From: Woeseiaceae bacterium
Lineage (GTDB): Bacteria; Pseudomonadota; Gammaproteobacteria; Steroidobacterales; Woeseiaceae
Assembly: GCA_024640315.1 (NCBI GenBank)
Contig: JAHEFF010000028.1
Span: 1-43,353 of the forward strand
DNA length: 43,353 nt
Direction of reading: 5' to 3'
The notes beneath the pieces are model-generated. The model saw only the letters and a program-made list of their open reading frames with translations, searched no databases and was not told the origin of the DNA. The translations under genes were made by a program, and so were the position numbers. Below, piece after piece: positions 33,957 through 42,272 of this stretch. Each line of letters opens with the position of its first letter. The first letter of the stretch is position 1.

Positions 33957-35991
33957 TATTATTCACATCCGTTCTGTATCGCTCGAACCACGCGAGAATG
34001 TTGTCGACTTTCGCGACCAGCCGGGACGGCCGCCCTGCGATTCCATGCGATGAACCGGGCACACGCACCATGACTGAATCAACACCTTTCAGCTTCAAGG
34101 CCTGGTAAAGCTGCTCCGTTTCCGAGATCGGCGTACGGTAGTCTTCCTCGCCGGTAATCAGCATCGTTGGTGTCACCATGTTGCCGACCAGGGACAAAGG
34201 CGATCGCTCCCAGTAGTGCTCGAACTCTTCCCATGGCATGCCGGGAAACTGGTGTGAAATCTGCCCGATGTATGAATCGGCCGTGAGCGTCTTACTGATC
34301 CAGTTGACCACTGGCTTGGCGACGGCAGCGGCATTGAACCGATCTGTCAGGCCAATGGCATAGGCGCTTGCAATGCCGCCGGCTGATCCGCCGGTGATAA
34401 ACAGGTTGTCCGCATCAGCCAGGCCTTTTCCGATAACGGCATCGACACCTGACATGTGATCGGCAAAGTCCTCAGGACTTGAATACTTATGGTGCAGCAG
34501 CATTGCGAAATCCTCACCATATCCCGTGCTGCCGCGATGATTGTCATAAAAGACGATGTATCCGGCTGCAGCCATCAGCTGCATTTCCGCCGAGAAATAT
34601 GGCCCGTAGGCAAGATGCGGTCCGCCGTGAATTTCAAGAATCAGCGGATACTGTTTTCCTTCCTCATAACCAGGCGGCGTCATGTACCAGCCCTGGATCT
34701 CCTGGCCATCGACGGAAGAGTTATAAACAATATCCGTAACCGTACCGAGTGTGCGAGCACTCAAAAGATCGTCGTTCAGGGAAGTTAAAATGCCGGCGCG
34801 TCGTCCGCCCGCAACCGCGACATCCGCCGGTCGATAAGCAGTGCCATGCGTGTAAGCAACCGTGCCATTCGCTGCTACCGTAAAGCTGCCGCTCGTGTAA
34901 GGCCGGCCCAGTGACGTGCTGCCCAGTCCCTCAACCACAGCATCCATGCCGCCGTCGAGATCGACCCGGGCAACCTTGCGCACTGCCCGGTCGTCGTAAA
35001 GGAAATAAATCTGACGATTCCCAGCCCAACTGATGCCGCCCACCGAGCGATCGAGATCGGCGGTCAACGCGCGATCGTCCGTGCCGTCCGCTCCCATGAC
35101 GTGCAGAACCTCGGTGTTATAGGCAACCATACGATTGGCGTTGGCTACGTAAGCAATGTGGCGGCCGTTTGGCGACACCACGGGCGAATCTTCGCCGCCC
35201 TGTCGATCCGTAATCTGCGTCAGCTCACCATCAGCGACGGATACGGAAAATATGTCAGACTCGCCGGATTCGAGCTCCCAGCCATCGTGACGGTTCGCAG
35301 AGAATACGATAGCGGACGCGTCTGCAGTCCAGGACAAGGTCCCGCCGTGATTGAAGTCACCACTGGTTAGCTGTCGTGGCGTACCACCATCTGCGGGCAA
35401 AACGAAGATATGTTCATGCGCCGCCTCCAGGAAGCCAAGCCCGTCGGAACGATACCGCGCCGAGTCGATGACCTTGACGGGCTCTGACCACTCAGCGCCT
35501 TCAGGCCTGGTGCGTGGCTTGGCCAGTGGTTCGGCTTTCGCTGGCACCGACATGACAAAGGCAAGCCAACGGCCATCCGGTGACCAGGTCAGGTTCGAAG
35601 GCGATTGCCGCAGGTTGGCGACAAGCCCGGTCTGTCGCGAATCCATCCAGCGCACATAAATGCCGGAACCGGAGTCGGTTGATTGCAGGTACGCAAGCCG
35701 ATCACCTTCGGGCGACCAGCGCGCCGACGACGCGCTTTGCGTGCCTGACACCAACGGCCGGTGATCCTCACCATCTGCATCGATGATCCAGATATTGGTG
35801 CGTGTGCTATCCGTCATGATGTCATTGCTTCGCCGTTCGTAGACGATGCGAGAACCGTCGGGAGATATCTGAGGATCGTCGGCGTACTCCAGTTCGAATA
35901 CATCCGCAGCCGAAAACATTGCCGGATCGTCCGCCATTGCAAACGGGGACAAGGCGAGCGGCATTAAAGCCAGTACGAGGGTTTTCTTCAT
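33949..35991 (-). CDS. Exported S9-family prolyl oligopeptidase/acyl-aminoacyl peptidase
   Basis: A 680-residue protein with a signal peptide (ends SPFAMADD). The N-terminal two-thirds is a WD40-like/TolB beta-propeller (for example DPQISPDGSRIVY, ARWSPEGDRLAYL, SPVVSPNGRHIAYV) and the C-terminal third is an alpha/beta hydrolase with Ser in TGGSAGGIAS, Asp in GEEDYRTP and His in SSHGIAG, so the triad is intact. The family cleaves oligopeptides. ATG at 35991 is chosen because GAGG lies eight bases upstream; another ATG at 35997 is too close to that site. It starts 10 bp after the oxygenase stop and overlaps the deacylase gene by 8 bp. Confidence 0.9.
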   Translation of the reverse strand: MKKTLVLALMPLALSPFAMADDPAMFSAADVFELEYADDPQISPDGSRIVYERRSNDIMTDSTRTNIWIIDADGEDHRPLVSGTQSASSARWSPEGDRLAYLQSTDSGSGIYVRWMDSRQTGLVANLRQSPSNLTWSPDGRWLAFVMSVPAKAEPLAKPRTRPEGAEWSEPVKVIDSARYRSDGLGFLEAAHEHIFVLPADGGTPRQLTSGDFNHGGTLSWTADASAIVFSANRHDGWELESGESDIFSVSVADGELTQITDRQGGEDSPVVSPNGRHIAYVANANRMVAYNTEVLHVMGADGTDDRALTADLDRSVGGISWAGNRQIYFLYDDRAVRKVARVDLDGGMDAVVEGLGSTSLGRPYTSGSFTVAANGTVAYTHGTAYRPADVAVAGGRRAGILTSLNDDLLSARTLGTVTDIVYNSSVDGQEIQGWYMTPPGYEEGKQYPLILEIHGGPHLAYGPYFSAEMQLMAAAGYIVFYDNHRGSTGYGEDFAMLLHHKYSSPEDFADHMSGVDAVIGKGLADADNLFITGGSAGGIASAYAIGLTDRFNAAAVAKPVVNWISKTLTADSYIGQISHQFPGMPWEEFEHYWERSPLSLVGNMVTPTMLITGEEDYRTPISETEQLYQALKLKGVDSVMVRVPGSSHGIAGRPSRLVAKVDNILAWFERYRTDVNNNE

Positions 35992-36001
35992 CGGCATGTC
36001 C

Positions 36002-37027
36002 TCAGATTCGATATTGTGCGATCTGTACTTCGGGTCCGTAATCCGCATAGTCACCGTCGGTTCGCTTGCCGCGAAATTCCGACCAACTGATTGAACGGTA
36101 GCGAGCCGGCCGATCTCGCGATACGACGCTTGGCAGCGGACTGACTTCGGTATTTGCTGAAGGATTGAAAAAAAACGGGATGCTGTAGCGGTCTTTTTCC
36201 TCCATCGCCAATACGCGATGAATCGCCGCCTGGTAAATATCGTTCGACCAGACCTGCATCATGTCGCCCGTATTGATGACGAATGCACCGGGAACCGGCG
36301 GAATGTTGTGCCAATAGCCAGCTTTGAAAACCTGCAGGCCACCGACATCATCCTGAAGCAATACCGTTAAAGCGCCGGCATCAGAGTGGTGGTGCACACC
36401 CAGATCGGCTACCGGCAGATGTTCAACGTTTAACCGTTCGAGTGGATCTTTGACGGGATAATAGTTAAGCCTGATGAATCCGGTATGGTCCTTCTCGAAA
36501 TCGGAACGCATGTAATCGGCAGGCAGGCCAAGTCCAACACAAAACGCTTCGAGCAATGAGAGTCCCAGGCGCGTGACGGCATCTCGATAAGCGGAGAGCG
36601 TTTTTCGGATTGGCGAATCCATGACCGGCCAGCGATTTTCGGAATCGTAGATCGGATCGACGCCGTCCGTCGTGTAGTCGAAAACTTCCTTTTTGTCGCG
36701 CTGGTTCTTGGTGAGCTCGTTGTTGTAGTAGCCCCAGGGATTTTCCCGGGTTCTCATGATGGATTCTTTAACGGCAGCGGGCTGATGAAAGAACGCTGCC
36801 GTTTCCCGCCAGGTCTCGTCGATCAGCTGCTGCGAAACACCATGATTGACAACCTGGAAGAACCCCCACTCTTTGCAGGCCGCTGCGATTTTGTCGATTG
36901 CCTCGCGGGCCTCGGGCGCTGAAGCGTTCCTGATAATGGCGCTTACATCGATGACCGGCACTTGTTCGATCAGAGCCCCTGATTCAGCAATGGGGTATTG
37001 ATCAAGGTCTTCCTGAGGCTCGGGCAT
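36002..37027 (-). CDS. 2-oxoglutarate/Fe(II) oxygenase, isopenicillin N synthase family
   Basis: A 341-residue cytosolic protein. The DIOX_N part has GFFQVVNHGV; the catalytic double-stranded beta-helix carries the iron triad H214-x-D216 in HHHSDAG and H270 in AAIHRVL, and R280-x-S282 in DRYSIPFFF for the 2-oxoglutarate carboxylate. The family is annotated after isopenicillin N synthase, but most bacterial members hydroxylate or oxidise unrelated substrates and there are no other beta-lactam genes here. ATG at 37027 is used; it has no strong ribosome site. It is the first gene of the coupled cassette and follows a promoter-like region with nested inverted repeats at 37036-37079. Confidence 0.9.
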   Translation of the reverse strand: MPEPQEDLDQYPIAESGALIEQVPVIDVSAIIRNASAPEAREAIDKIAAACKEWGFFQVVNHGVSQQLIDETWRETAAFFHQPAAVKESIMRTRENPWGYYNNELTKNQRDKKEVFDYTTDGVDPIYDSENRWPVMDSPIRKTLSAYRDAVTRLGLSLLEAFCVGLGLPADYMRSDFEKDHTGFIRLNYYPVKDPLERLNVEHLPVADLGVHHHSDAGALTVLLQDDVGGLQVFKAGYWHNIPPVPGAFVINTGDMMQVWSNDIYQAAIHRVLAMEEKDRYSIPFFFNPSANTEVSPLPSVVSRDRPARYRSISWSEFRGKRTDGDYADYGPEVQIAQYRI

Positions 37028-37035
37028 CGCTGAAA

Positions 37036-37079
37036 CTCTGTGAATCGCGCATTTCGTGAATGCGCTTTATATCACAGAG
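37036..37079 (-). promoter_or_regulatory. Promoter with nested dyads upstream of the oxygenase gene
   Basis: On the minus strand there is an extended -10 TGATATAAA (37066-37074). It lies between the arms of an 8-bp inverted repeat, CTCTGTGA at 37036-37043 and TCACAGAG at 37072-37079, and directly abuts a second dyad with 7-bp arms, GCGCATT at 37047-37053 and AATGCGC at 37059-37065. No good -35 box is visible. The placement around the expected start site suggests an operator that controls the cassette. Confidence 0.55.
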
Positions 37080-37101
37080 CGTTGGGTCGTAATTGCTGCC
37101 G

Positions 37102-37305
37102 TCAATCGTCGAATTCGAGCGAATCCAGTGCGATCTGCCCTCCAGGAGACATTACATAACGGTTGAACTGCCAGCCAATGTAGAAACTGCCCGTTTCGTC
37201 AGGATTCTCGGTTACCCGGATCTCTTCCGGACGAATCGGACGCCTGACGCGCTCACTCAACAACCTGGCGATGCTTGGTTTTTCTGCCGCATAAACGATG
37301 TCCAT
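37102..37305 (-). CDS. Small conserved-looking protein of unknown function
   Basis: A 67-residue acidic-ended protein that I do not recognise. ATG at 37305 is preceded by AGGAGAACGTC, a strong ribosome site, so it is probably real. The sequence divides into a first half, MDIVYAAEKPSIARLLSERV, and a second half with aromatic strands (SFYIGWQFNRYVMSPGG). The AEKPSIAR string resembles the first strand and helix of type IA topoisomerase Toprim domains, but the rest does not fit that fold and the protein is far too short. It lies between the cupin and the oxygenase genes on the same strand. No cysteine and no signal peptide. Confidence 0.65.
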   Translation of the reverse strand: MDIVYAAEKPSIARLLSERVRRPIRPEEIRVTENPDETGSFYIGWQFNRYVMSPGGQIALDSLEFDD

Positions 37306-37414
37306 GACGTTCTCCTGCAGGGTCTTTCCCTGATCTTCACCTGCAGAATACGCCCGGCCTGCTTAACGACACCTTAAAAATAAGTGAACGGACCCTGAAT
37401 CGGGAGCGACCTTT

Positions 37415-37786
37415 CTAGCCCCGCAGATAGGCGTCCGTGCCATCGAGCCAGTCATCTCTCCGCGGCGCCCACATGTCCATTTCCTCGACGTCGCCGATGC
37501 TGGTTGCCTCGTGCGGCAAATGCGCAGGAATTACGACAATGTCTCCAGGTCCGAGCGTCATCTCTTTCGCCCGGTCTTCCCCAAAGACAAAGTGCATCCG
37601 ACCCTTGATAACTTGCGTGATCTGCTCATTGTGATGGCTGTGCATTGGCACGACCGAACCGTCATTGAGGTAGATTCTCGCAACCGTCATTAACTCACCG
37701 GTAACGATGCGCCGCTTCATCCACGCGTTAACGGTTTCGAGTTCAATCTCGTCCCAGTTGATGTTTTGCAGATTTTCGAGTGACAT
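37415..37786 (-). CDS. Cupin-domain protein
   Basis: A 123-residue single-domain cupin. The metal-binding motif is MHSHHNEQITQVIKGRMHFVFG and the second motif GPGDIVVIPAHLPHEA; two His of the first motif, its Glu/Gln and the last His would hold a metal. Such small cupins act as dioxygenases, isomerases, or sensors of small ligands. ATG at 37786 has AAAGGAAAA upstream, and the start lies 10 bp after the lipase-like stop. The same frame remains open to 38128 inside the next gene but that part has neither ribosome site nor cupin sequence. Confidence 0.83.
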   Translation of the reverse strand: MSLENLQNINWDEIELETVNAWMKRRIVTGELMTVARIYLNDGSVVPMHSHHNEQITQVIKGRMHFVFGEDRAKEMTLGPGDIVVIPAHLPHEATSIGDVEEMDMWAPRRDDWLDGTDAYLRG

Positions 37787-37796
37787 GAATTTTCCT

Positions 37797-40073
37797 TTAA
37801 TCAGGGTTTGAGACGGAAATATCATCGATGATGATCGCACCTTTTTCAGACCGATCGAATACAAACCGTAATTCGACGATTGAGGACGGGGCAAAATCCG
37901 GATTGGTTGCCGCAAAGTCGCCCAGTGATATTTCGAAACGACGAAACAGAATTTCGGTGGGTTCTGTGGAGTCGAGAAAACCAGCGCGGCGAGGAATTGC
38001 GTTGACCAGCGGATAAAGTCCGGAATCGTGACTAAGAGGCAATGCGGCACGATTGCCGTATGTGTCCACGAGTTCAATGGTCCAGTCCAGGGGTTCATCT
38101 TCCTCATCGTTTTCATTTGCCGACGCATCTTTCTCTTCGTCGGGCTCCCAGTCGTCCGGCATAGTGCCGATATCGATGGCAGAGATTGACGTGATCAGGG
38201 TGTCACCGCTAAACGGATTGTCCAATGTGAATGCCAGCCATGCGGTTTCATCGCTGAACTCTTTGTCCCATGCGACCACCAGGGAATGTGAATCGAGCTC
38301 GTCGTATTTGAGCTCATTCCCGGTCTCATACCACTTGCTGACATTTGCCGCGTCAATCCGCCCGCCCGGCATTGTGGCAGGATCGATATCCTCTTCGAAG
38401 CTGGTGATGACGCTTTCGCCACTATCTGAAAACTGGTTGATAAAAAACGTGTCCGGCAACCAGTTCGCCGCGTAGCGCGCATCCTTGAAAATCGGCAAAT
38501 ACTCATACCGGTCATTCAACACAATTTCGAGAAATGCGCTGAAGTAGACGCGTGCGACGTCCCGCTGTGCTTCCCCGTCCATGATCCTGCCCAGATCGAG
38601 CGCCCAGGCCCTGAACAGTCCCGTATCCTTATTTCCCCAGGAGGTGTTGAACTGACCGTGATTGGCACCCACAACGTAGAGTCCGGAGCGGAACCGGTAA
38701 TCCTCCCCGGAGAATGTCACCCTCGAGTACTGGGCCATGCCCTCGAACGACTGCACGTCGCCGTCCATGTCGCCGTGAATCGTGAAATAATTGACATCGC
38801 GAACCGGCGTTGGCCTTTCCCGCGGCTGATACTGTCCATATACAGGAGCGATCGCGATAACACCGCGCAGATTAAAGCCGAAATCGAAATCGACAGTGGC
38901 GTCATCCGGATAACGGTCGAGCGCATTGAACGCCGCTGCGGCGCCGACCGCCTCGCCACCACGTGAATGACCGATCAGCGCAACGCGTTCCATATCGACT
39001 TTGTTGCTGAAACGGTGCCCGGGCTCATTGTTCCAGTCACGCCACTGCGCCAGGTGCTCGAGCAGCAACCAACCGCGTGCATCATTCTCTTCCTTCAGCC
39101 CCGGACGGTCCTCCCAGATTTCGACGAGGGAAGAGATAGAAGAATTGATGAAGTTTTCATCGACCGACGCGAGGATGATGCCTCGGCTGGCGAACAACTC
39201 CCCAAGGTAGTCGTATCCCGGATCGGAGAAATCTTCCATCCCGTGATTGCCGTGTACGACGAGCACTAACGGAAACGGTCCATCGCCAGCCGGCATCCAG
39301 ACTCTGGCCTGTAAAGGCAGCTCTGCGACGTCGAATCCCCAATAGCTGGTGCGAAGCCATCCCGATAATCCATCCCAGTTATCGATCAGTTTCGTGCCGT
39401 CAACTTTTCTCGCAACAACGTCGACATCTGCGCCGAACTCGGCGCGCCGCCGATCTTCTCCACTGCCGTAGGTCAGCGTGAAGATTCCGTAATCGCCTGT
39501 CAGGCCTGGATTGGGCAAATCGAGCGTCCGGTCCTCCAAAACATAATCGTCGAGAATCGGATTCGCCGGATCAATGTCGCTGAAAATGACATACAGGCCG
39601 ACAAGGAGCGCGGCAACGCCGAATGCAAGAACCGCTAAAGTGACCTTCTGCTTTTTTGGCCGATAGCCATCTTTCCGGATGACTGCAATGCCGGCGCCCG
39701 CCATCGAGGCGATCAGGATCAATGCCAGGCCGGAGACAACGCTGTTGACCTCGCCTCCCGGAAATACCGACATCACCAAAAATGGTGCAAAGATCGCCAG
39801 CGCAACCCGATAGACGACCGGGATCCGCATGATCAACACGGCAGAGAGCAACACCGCAAGACCGATCAAAATTGATGCTCCGACCCAAACAAAATAGGCC
39901 GGCAATTTCTGAATCGCGAAATCCTGAAGAAAATAGGTTGCGAACAATAGCCCAACAATCGTTGTGCCAAGAAGGTAGACACCGGCTGCCGCCCCGTGCC
40001 AGGCCGTATCGGACGGTACAACTGAATTAAATGCGGCCCGCAGGAACCCACGAACCCGTTCGATTAATTTCAT
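37797..40073 (-). CDS. Membrane-anchored alpha/beta hydrolase (lipase/PETase-like)
   Basis: A 758-residue protein with five predicted transmembrane segments at about 27-49, 58-82, 86-104, 111-132 and 143-164, followed by an alpha/beta-hydrolase domain. The domain shows FPLVLVVHGNHG (oxyanion region), the nucleophile elbow GHSRGG with Ser370 and later GANHGQF as the likely catalytic His. A C-terminal extension of about 230 residues contains beta-rich segments and an acidic stretch (DEEKDASANENDEEDEPLD). The GHSRGGE type elbow is shared with polyester hydrolase and lipase relatives of the dienelactone-hydrolase type, but the substrate is open. ATG at 40073 lies in an A-rich stretch with no clear Shine-Dalgarno. 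It precedes the cupin gene by 10 bp. Confidence 0.82.
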   Translation of the reverse strand: MKLIERVRGFLRAAFNSVVPSDTAWHGAAAGVYLLGTTIVGLLFATYFLQDFAIQKLPAYFVWVGASILIGLAVLLSAVLIMRIPVVYRVALAIFAPFLVMSVFPGGEVNSVVSGLALILIASMAGAGIAVIRKDGYRPKKQKVTLAVLAFGVAALLVGLYVIFSDIDPANPILDDYVLEDRTLDLPNPGLTGDYGIFTLTYGSGEDRRRAEFGADVDVVARKVDGTKLIDNWDGLSGWLRTSYWGFDVAELPLQARVWMPAGDGPFPLVLVVHGNHGMEDFSDPGYDYLGELFASRGIILASVDENFINSSISSLVEIWEDRPGLKEENDARGWLLLEHLAQWRDWNNEPGHRFSNKVDMERVALIGHSRGGEAVGAAAAFNALDRYPDDATVDFDFGFNLRGVIAIAPVYGQYQPRERPTPVRDVNYFTIHGDMDGDVQSFEGMAQYSRVTFSGEDYRFRSGLYVVGANHGQFNTSWGNKDTGLFRAWALDLGRIMDGEAQRDVARVYFSAFLEIVLNDRYEYLPIFKDARYAANWLPDTFFINQFSDSGESVITSFEEDIDPATMPGGRIDAANVSKWYETGNELKYDELDSHSLVVAWDKEFSDETAWLAFTLDNPFSGDTLITSISAIDIGTMPDDWEPDEEKDASANENDEEDEPLDWTIELVDTYGNRAALPLSHDSGLYPLVNAIPRRAGFLDSTEPTEILFRRFEISLGDFAATNPDFAPSSIVELRFVFDRSEKGAIIIDDISVSNPD

Positions 40074-40129
40074 TTTTTTATCCGAACGCGTATTGATATC
40101 GCCTCATTGAAGCACATTCCGGGAAGGTT

Positions 40130-41245
40130 TTATCCCGAGGGCGCGACCTGATGCGGCGGCTCGGCGTGCGGATCGAGCAGAACGGTATCAGGGCAGCACT
40201 CATCGTAGGGAACGATACCTTCCCGCTTTTCGTACCATCCTCTCGTACGGTTGACAACGCGCACAGCTGCCAGCATTACGGGAACCTCGATGAGTACGCC
40301 AACCACTGTCGCCAGCGCGGCGCCGGACTCGAATCCGAAAAGTGCAATTGCAGTAGCGACGGCCAGCTCAAAGAAGTTGCTGGCGCCGATGAGTGCGGAT
40401 GGACCCGCCACGCAGTGCGGCGACCGGACCTGGCGATTCAGCAAATAGGCGAATCCGGAATTAAAAAAGACCTGAATCAGGATTGGCACCGCCAACATCA
40501 CGATAATCATTGGTGCGGCAATGATCTGTTTTCCCTGGAAGCCGAAAAGCAATATCAACGTGGCAAGCAATGCTCCAAGTGAAAAAGGGCCGAGGCGAGC
40601 AATAGTCTGATCCAGCTGCACCTGGCCATTGTCGCGACCTAACAGCGTTCGGCGCCACAGGCTTGCGATGATCAGTGGTACTACGATGTACAGAAGAACC
40701 GATAGAAACAGCGTATCCCACGGTACTGTGATCGCAGACAACCCCAGCAACAGCGCAACAATCGGCGCAAACGCGAAAACCATGATCACGTCATTCAAGG
40801 CCACTTGTGACAATGTGAAGTGTGGTTCGCCGCGCATGAGATTACTCCAGACGAATACCATCGCAGTGCATGGTGCTGCCGCCAGGATCACGAGCCCGGC
40901 GATATACGAGTCGATTTGCTCGGCGGGAAGATAATCGCGAAAGAGATAGCCAATAAATACCCAGGCAAGCAGTGCCATGGAAAAAGGCTTGATTCCCCAG
41001 TTGACGAACAACGTGACCGCAACACCGCGCCAGTGCTTCCTGACTCCTTTTAGCTGCTTCAGATCGATCTTGATCAGCATCGGAATGATCATCAACCAGA
41101 CAAGTACCGCGACCGGCAGATTGATATGAGCCGCCTCGATGCCGCCGACGAACTGAAACATGCCGGGCAAAAGCTGCCCAAGCGCGATGCCTGTGACGAT
41201 GCAAAGAGCAACCCACACCGTGAGATATCGCTCGAAAGCAGACAT
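40130..41245 (-). CDS. acr3: ACR3-family arsenite efflux permease
   Basis: A 371-residue ten-helix inner-membrane protein. The N-terminal MSAFERYLTVWVALCIVTGI, the conserved Cys126 in LAAAPCTAMVFVWSNL, and the GPSALIGASNFFELAVATAIALFG block identify ACR3, which expels arsenite with the proton gradient. ATG at 41245 is listed; a GTG at 41275 with GGGGA upstream is also possible. The C-terminus carries an additional tail of about 30 residues with an adjacent Cys-Cys pair (about 350-351) in YDECCPDTVLL. No arsR, arsC or arsenate reductase is next to it, which is atypical for an ars operon. The next gene downstream, 56 bp away, encodes the lipase-like hydrolase. Confidence 0.9.
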   Translation of the reverse strand: MSAFERYLTVWVALCIVTGIALGQLLPGMFQFVGGIEAAHINLPVAVLVWLMIIPMLIKIDLKQLKGVRKHWRGVAVTLFVNWGIKPFSMALLAWVFIGYLFRDYLPAEQIDSYIAGLVILAAAPCTAMVFVWSNLMRGEPHFTLSQVALNDVIMVFAFAPIVALLLGLSAITVPWDTLFLSVLLYIVVPLIIASLWRRTLLGRDNGQVQLDQTIARLGPFSLGALLATLILLFGFQGKQIIAAPMIIVMLAVPILIQVFFNSGFAYLLNRQVRSPHCVAGPSALIGASNFFELAVATAIALFGFESGAALATVVGVLIEVPVMLAAVRVVNRTRGWYEKREGIVPYDECCPDTVLLDPHAEPPHQVAPSG

Positions 41246-41433
41246 GGCGTCGCTGCCTTTGGTGTTTTTGTGCACTATGAATTTCCCCGGGGTTATTTAG
41301 CAGGACAGCTCAATGACGATCGGCGATCATCCGGTGGGATGTCGGCTATAGGTCATTGGCGGCCACTCACGACTTTATCACCCGATCGGCTGCATTTGCC
41401 AAAAGCCATCGTACTGGCCGCCTCGCCAGGCTC

Positions 41434-41461
41434 TTGTAGTTTCGTAATGTGCGCATAGACT
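41434..41461 (+). promoter_or_regulatory. Candidate promoter for a leaderless SGNH-hydrolase mRNA
   Basis: TTGTAG (41434-41439) and TAGACT (41456-41461) are 16 bp apart. The expected start site falls at about 41468, immediately before the ATG at 41469, and no Shine-Dalgarno is visible upstream of that ATG, so a leaderless transcript is possible. The match to consensus is moderate (3 of 6 and 4 of 6). Confidence 0.35.
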
Positions 41462-41468
41462 TACAACC

Positions 41469-42272
41469 ATGAGAATCAGACTCATCAAAGTCCTGATACT
41501 ACCTCTGGGTCGCCGAATGCTGGCGGTGATCGGACTTGTTCTGGCGGCAACCACCGCAATCGCCCAACCCGCGGAAGAGCCCCTCGACAGGGTAACCGCC
41601 ACGGGGTACCGGGTCCTCCTGATCGGCAACAGTCACAGTTCGAAAAACAACTTGCCCGGACTATTGGCAACGCTGATTACAGAAGGACAGGCAAGCACCA
41701 ACGTCCATACGGAAACTGCGCCGCGCTGGGCGTTTCTCGCTGATCGGCTTGGAGACAACGTCACACAAAAGAAGCTCGAGTCTGATCGTTGGACCCATGT
41801 CATTCTGCAGGCTCAGAAATATTCGACGTCAGGCCGATATTATTATCCGACTGATGCGGCAGAAGAATGGATTCGACGGGTGAAACTTCGGGGATCCGTT
41901 CCAATCCTCTTTCCTGAGTGGGCTCGTCGCGGCAATGATGAAGAAGGCCAAAGGGTTCATGCGTTGCACATGAGCATCGCATCGCGGGAATCCGCCTGTG
42001 TAGCTCCGGTTGGGATTGCCTGGCAAATTGCCCTGGATGCGAACCGGAAATTACGTCTGCATGCCAGTGACGGCAATCATGCGAGCAGGAAGGGTGCGCT
42101 GTTAACGGCCTACGTCCTTTACCAGGCAATCACCGGTCAGCGAGCAGATGATTTGCCGACTGTCGACACGATCAAGGTCGATACGGAAACCCAGGCCGCC
42201 TTGCGCTCTGCCGCCAGCGAAGCCTACCGTTTGTTACCGGACTCGGCCTGCACGGCCAGTTTAACTATGTAG
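41469..42272 (+). CDS. Exported SGNH/GDSL-like hydrolase
   Basis: A 267-residue protein with a signal peptide (ends TTAIAQ). The block-I motif of SGNH hydrolases reads LLIGNSHSSKNN, with the nucleophile expected in GNSHS, and block V appears as DGNHAS, containing the D-x-x-H pair. VILQAQKYSTS lies where block III is normally found. The family includes esterases and acyl-esterases acting on lipids or polysaccharide acetyl groups. ATG at 41469 has no ribosome site; an internal Met at 41517 starts an equally good signal peptide, so the true start is uncertain. It is divergent from the arsenite exporter gene. Confidence 0.75.
   Translation: MRIRLIKVLILPLGRRMLAVIGLVLAATTAIAQPAEEPLDRVTATGYRVLLIGNSHSSKNNLPGLLATLITEGQASTNVHTETAPRWAFLADRLGDNVTQKKLESDRWTHVILQAQKYSTSGRYYYPTDAAEEWIRRVKLRGSVPILFPEWARRGNDEEGQRVHALHMSIASRESACVAPVGIAWQIALDANRKLRLHASDGNHASRKGALLTAYVLYQAITGQRADDLPTVDTIKVDTETQAALRSAASEAYRLLPDSACTASLTM

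Noticed and set aside
36002..37027. Beta-lactam biosynthesis role for the isopenicillin N synthase-like enzyme
   Set aside because: No ACV synthetase or other beta-lactam genes are present; the family name covers many unrelated oxygenases.
37102..37305. Truncated topoisomerase gene
   Set aside because: Only the AEKPSIAR string matches; the remaining residues do not follow a Toprim pattern and the gene has its own ribosome site and stop.
37787..38128. In-frame extension of the cupin gene
   Set aside because: It overlaps the lipase-like gene in another frame; the cupin has a good ribosome site at 37786 and the extension shows no domain.
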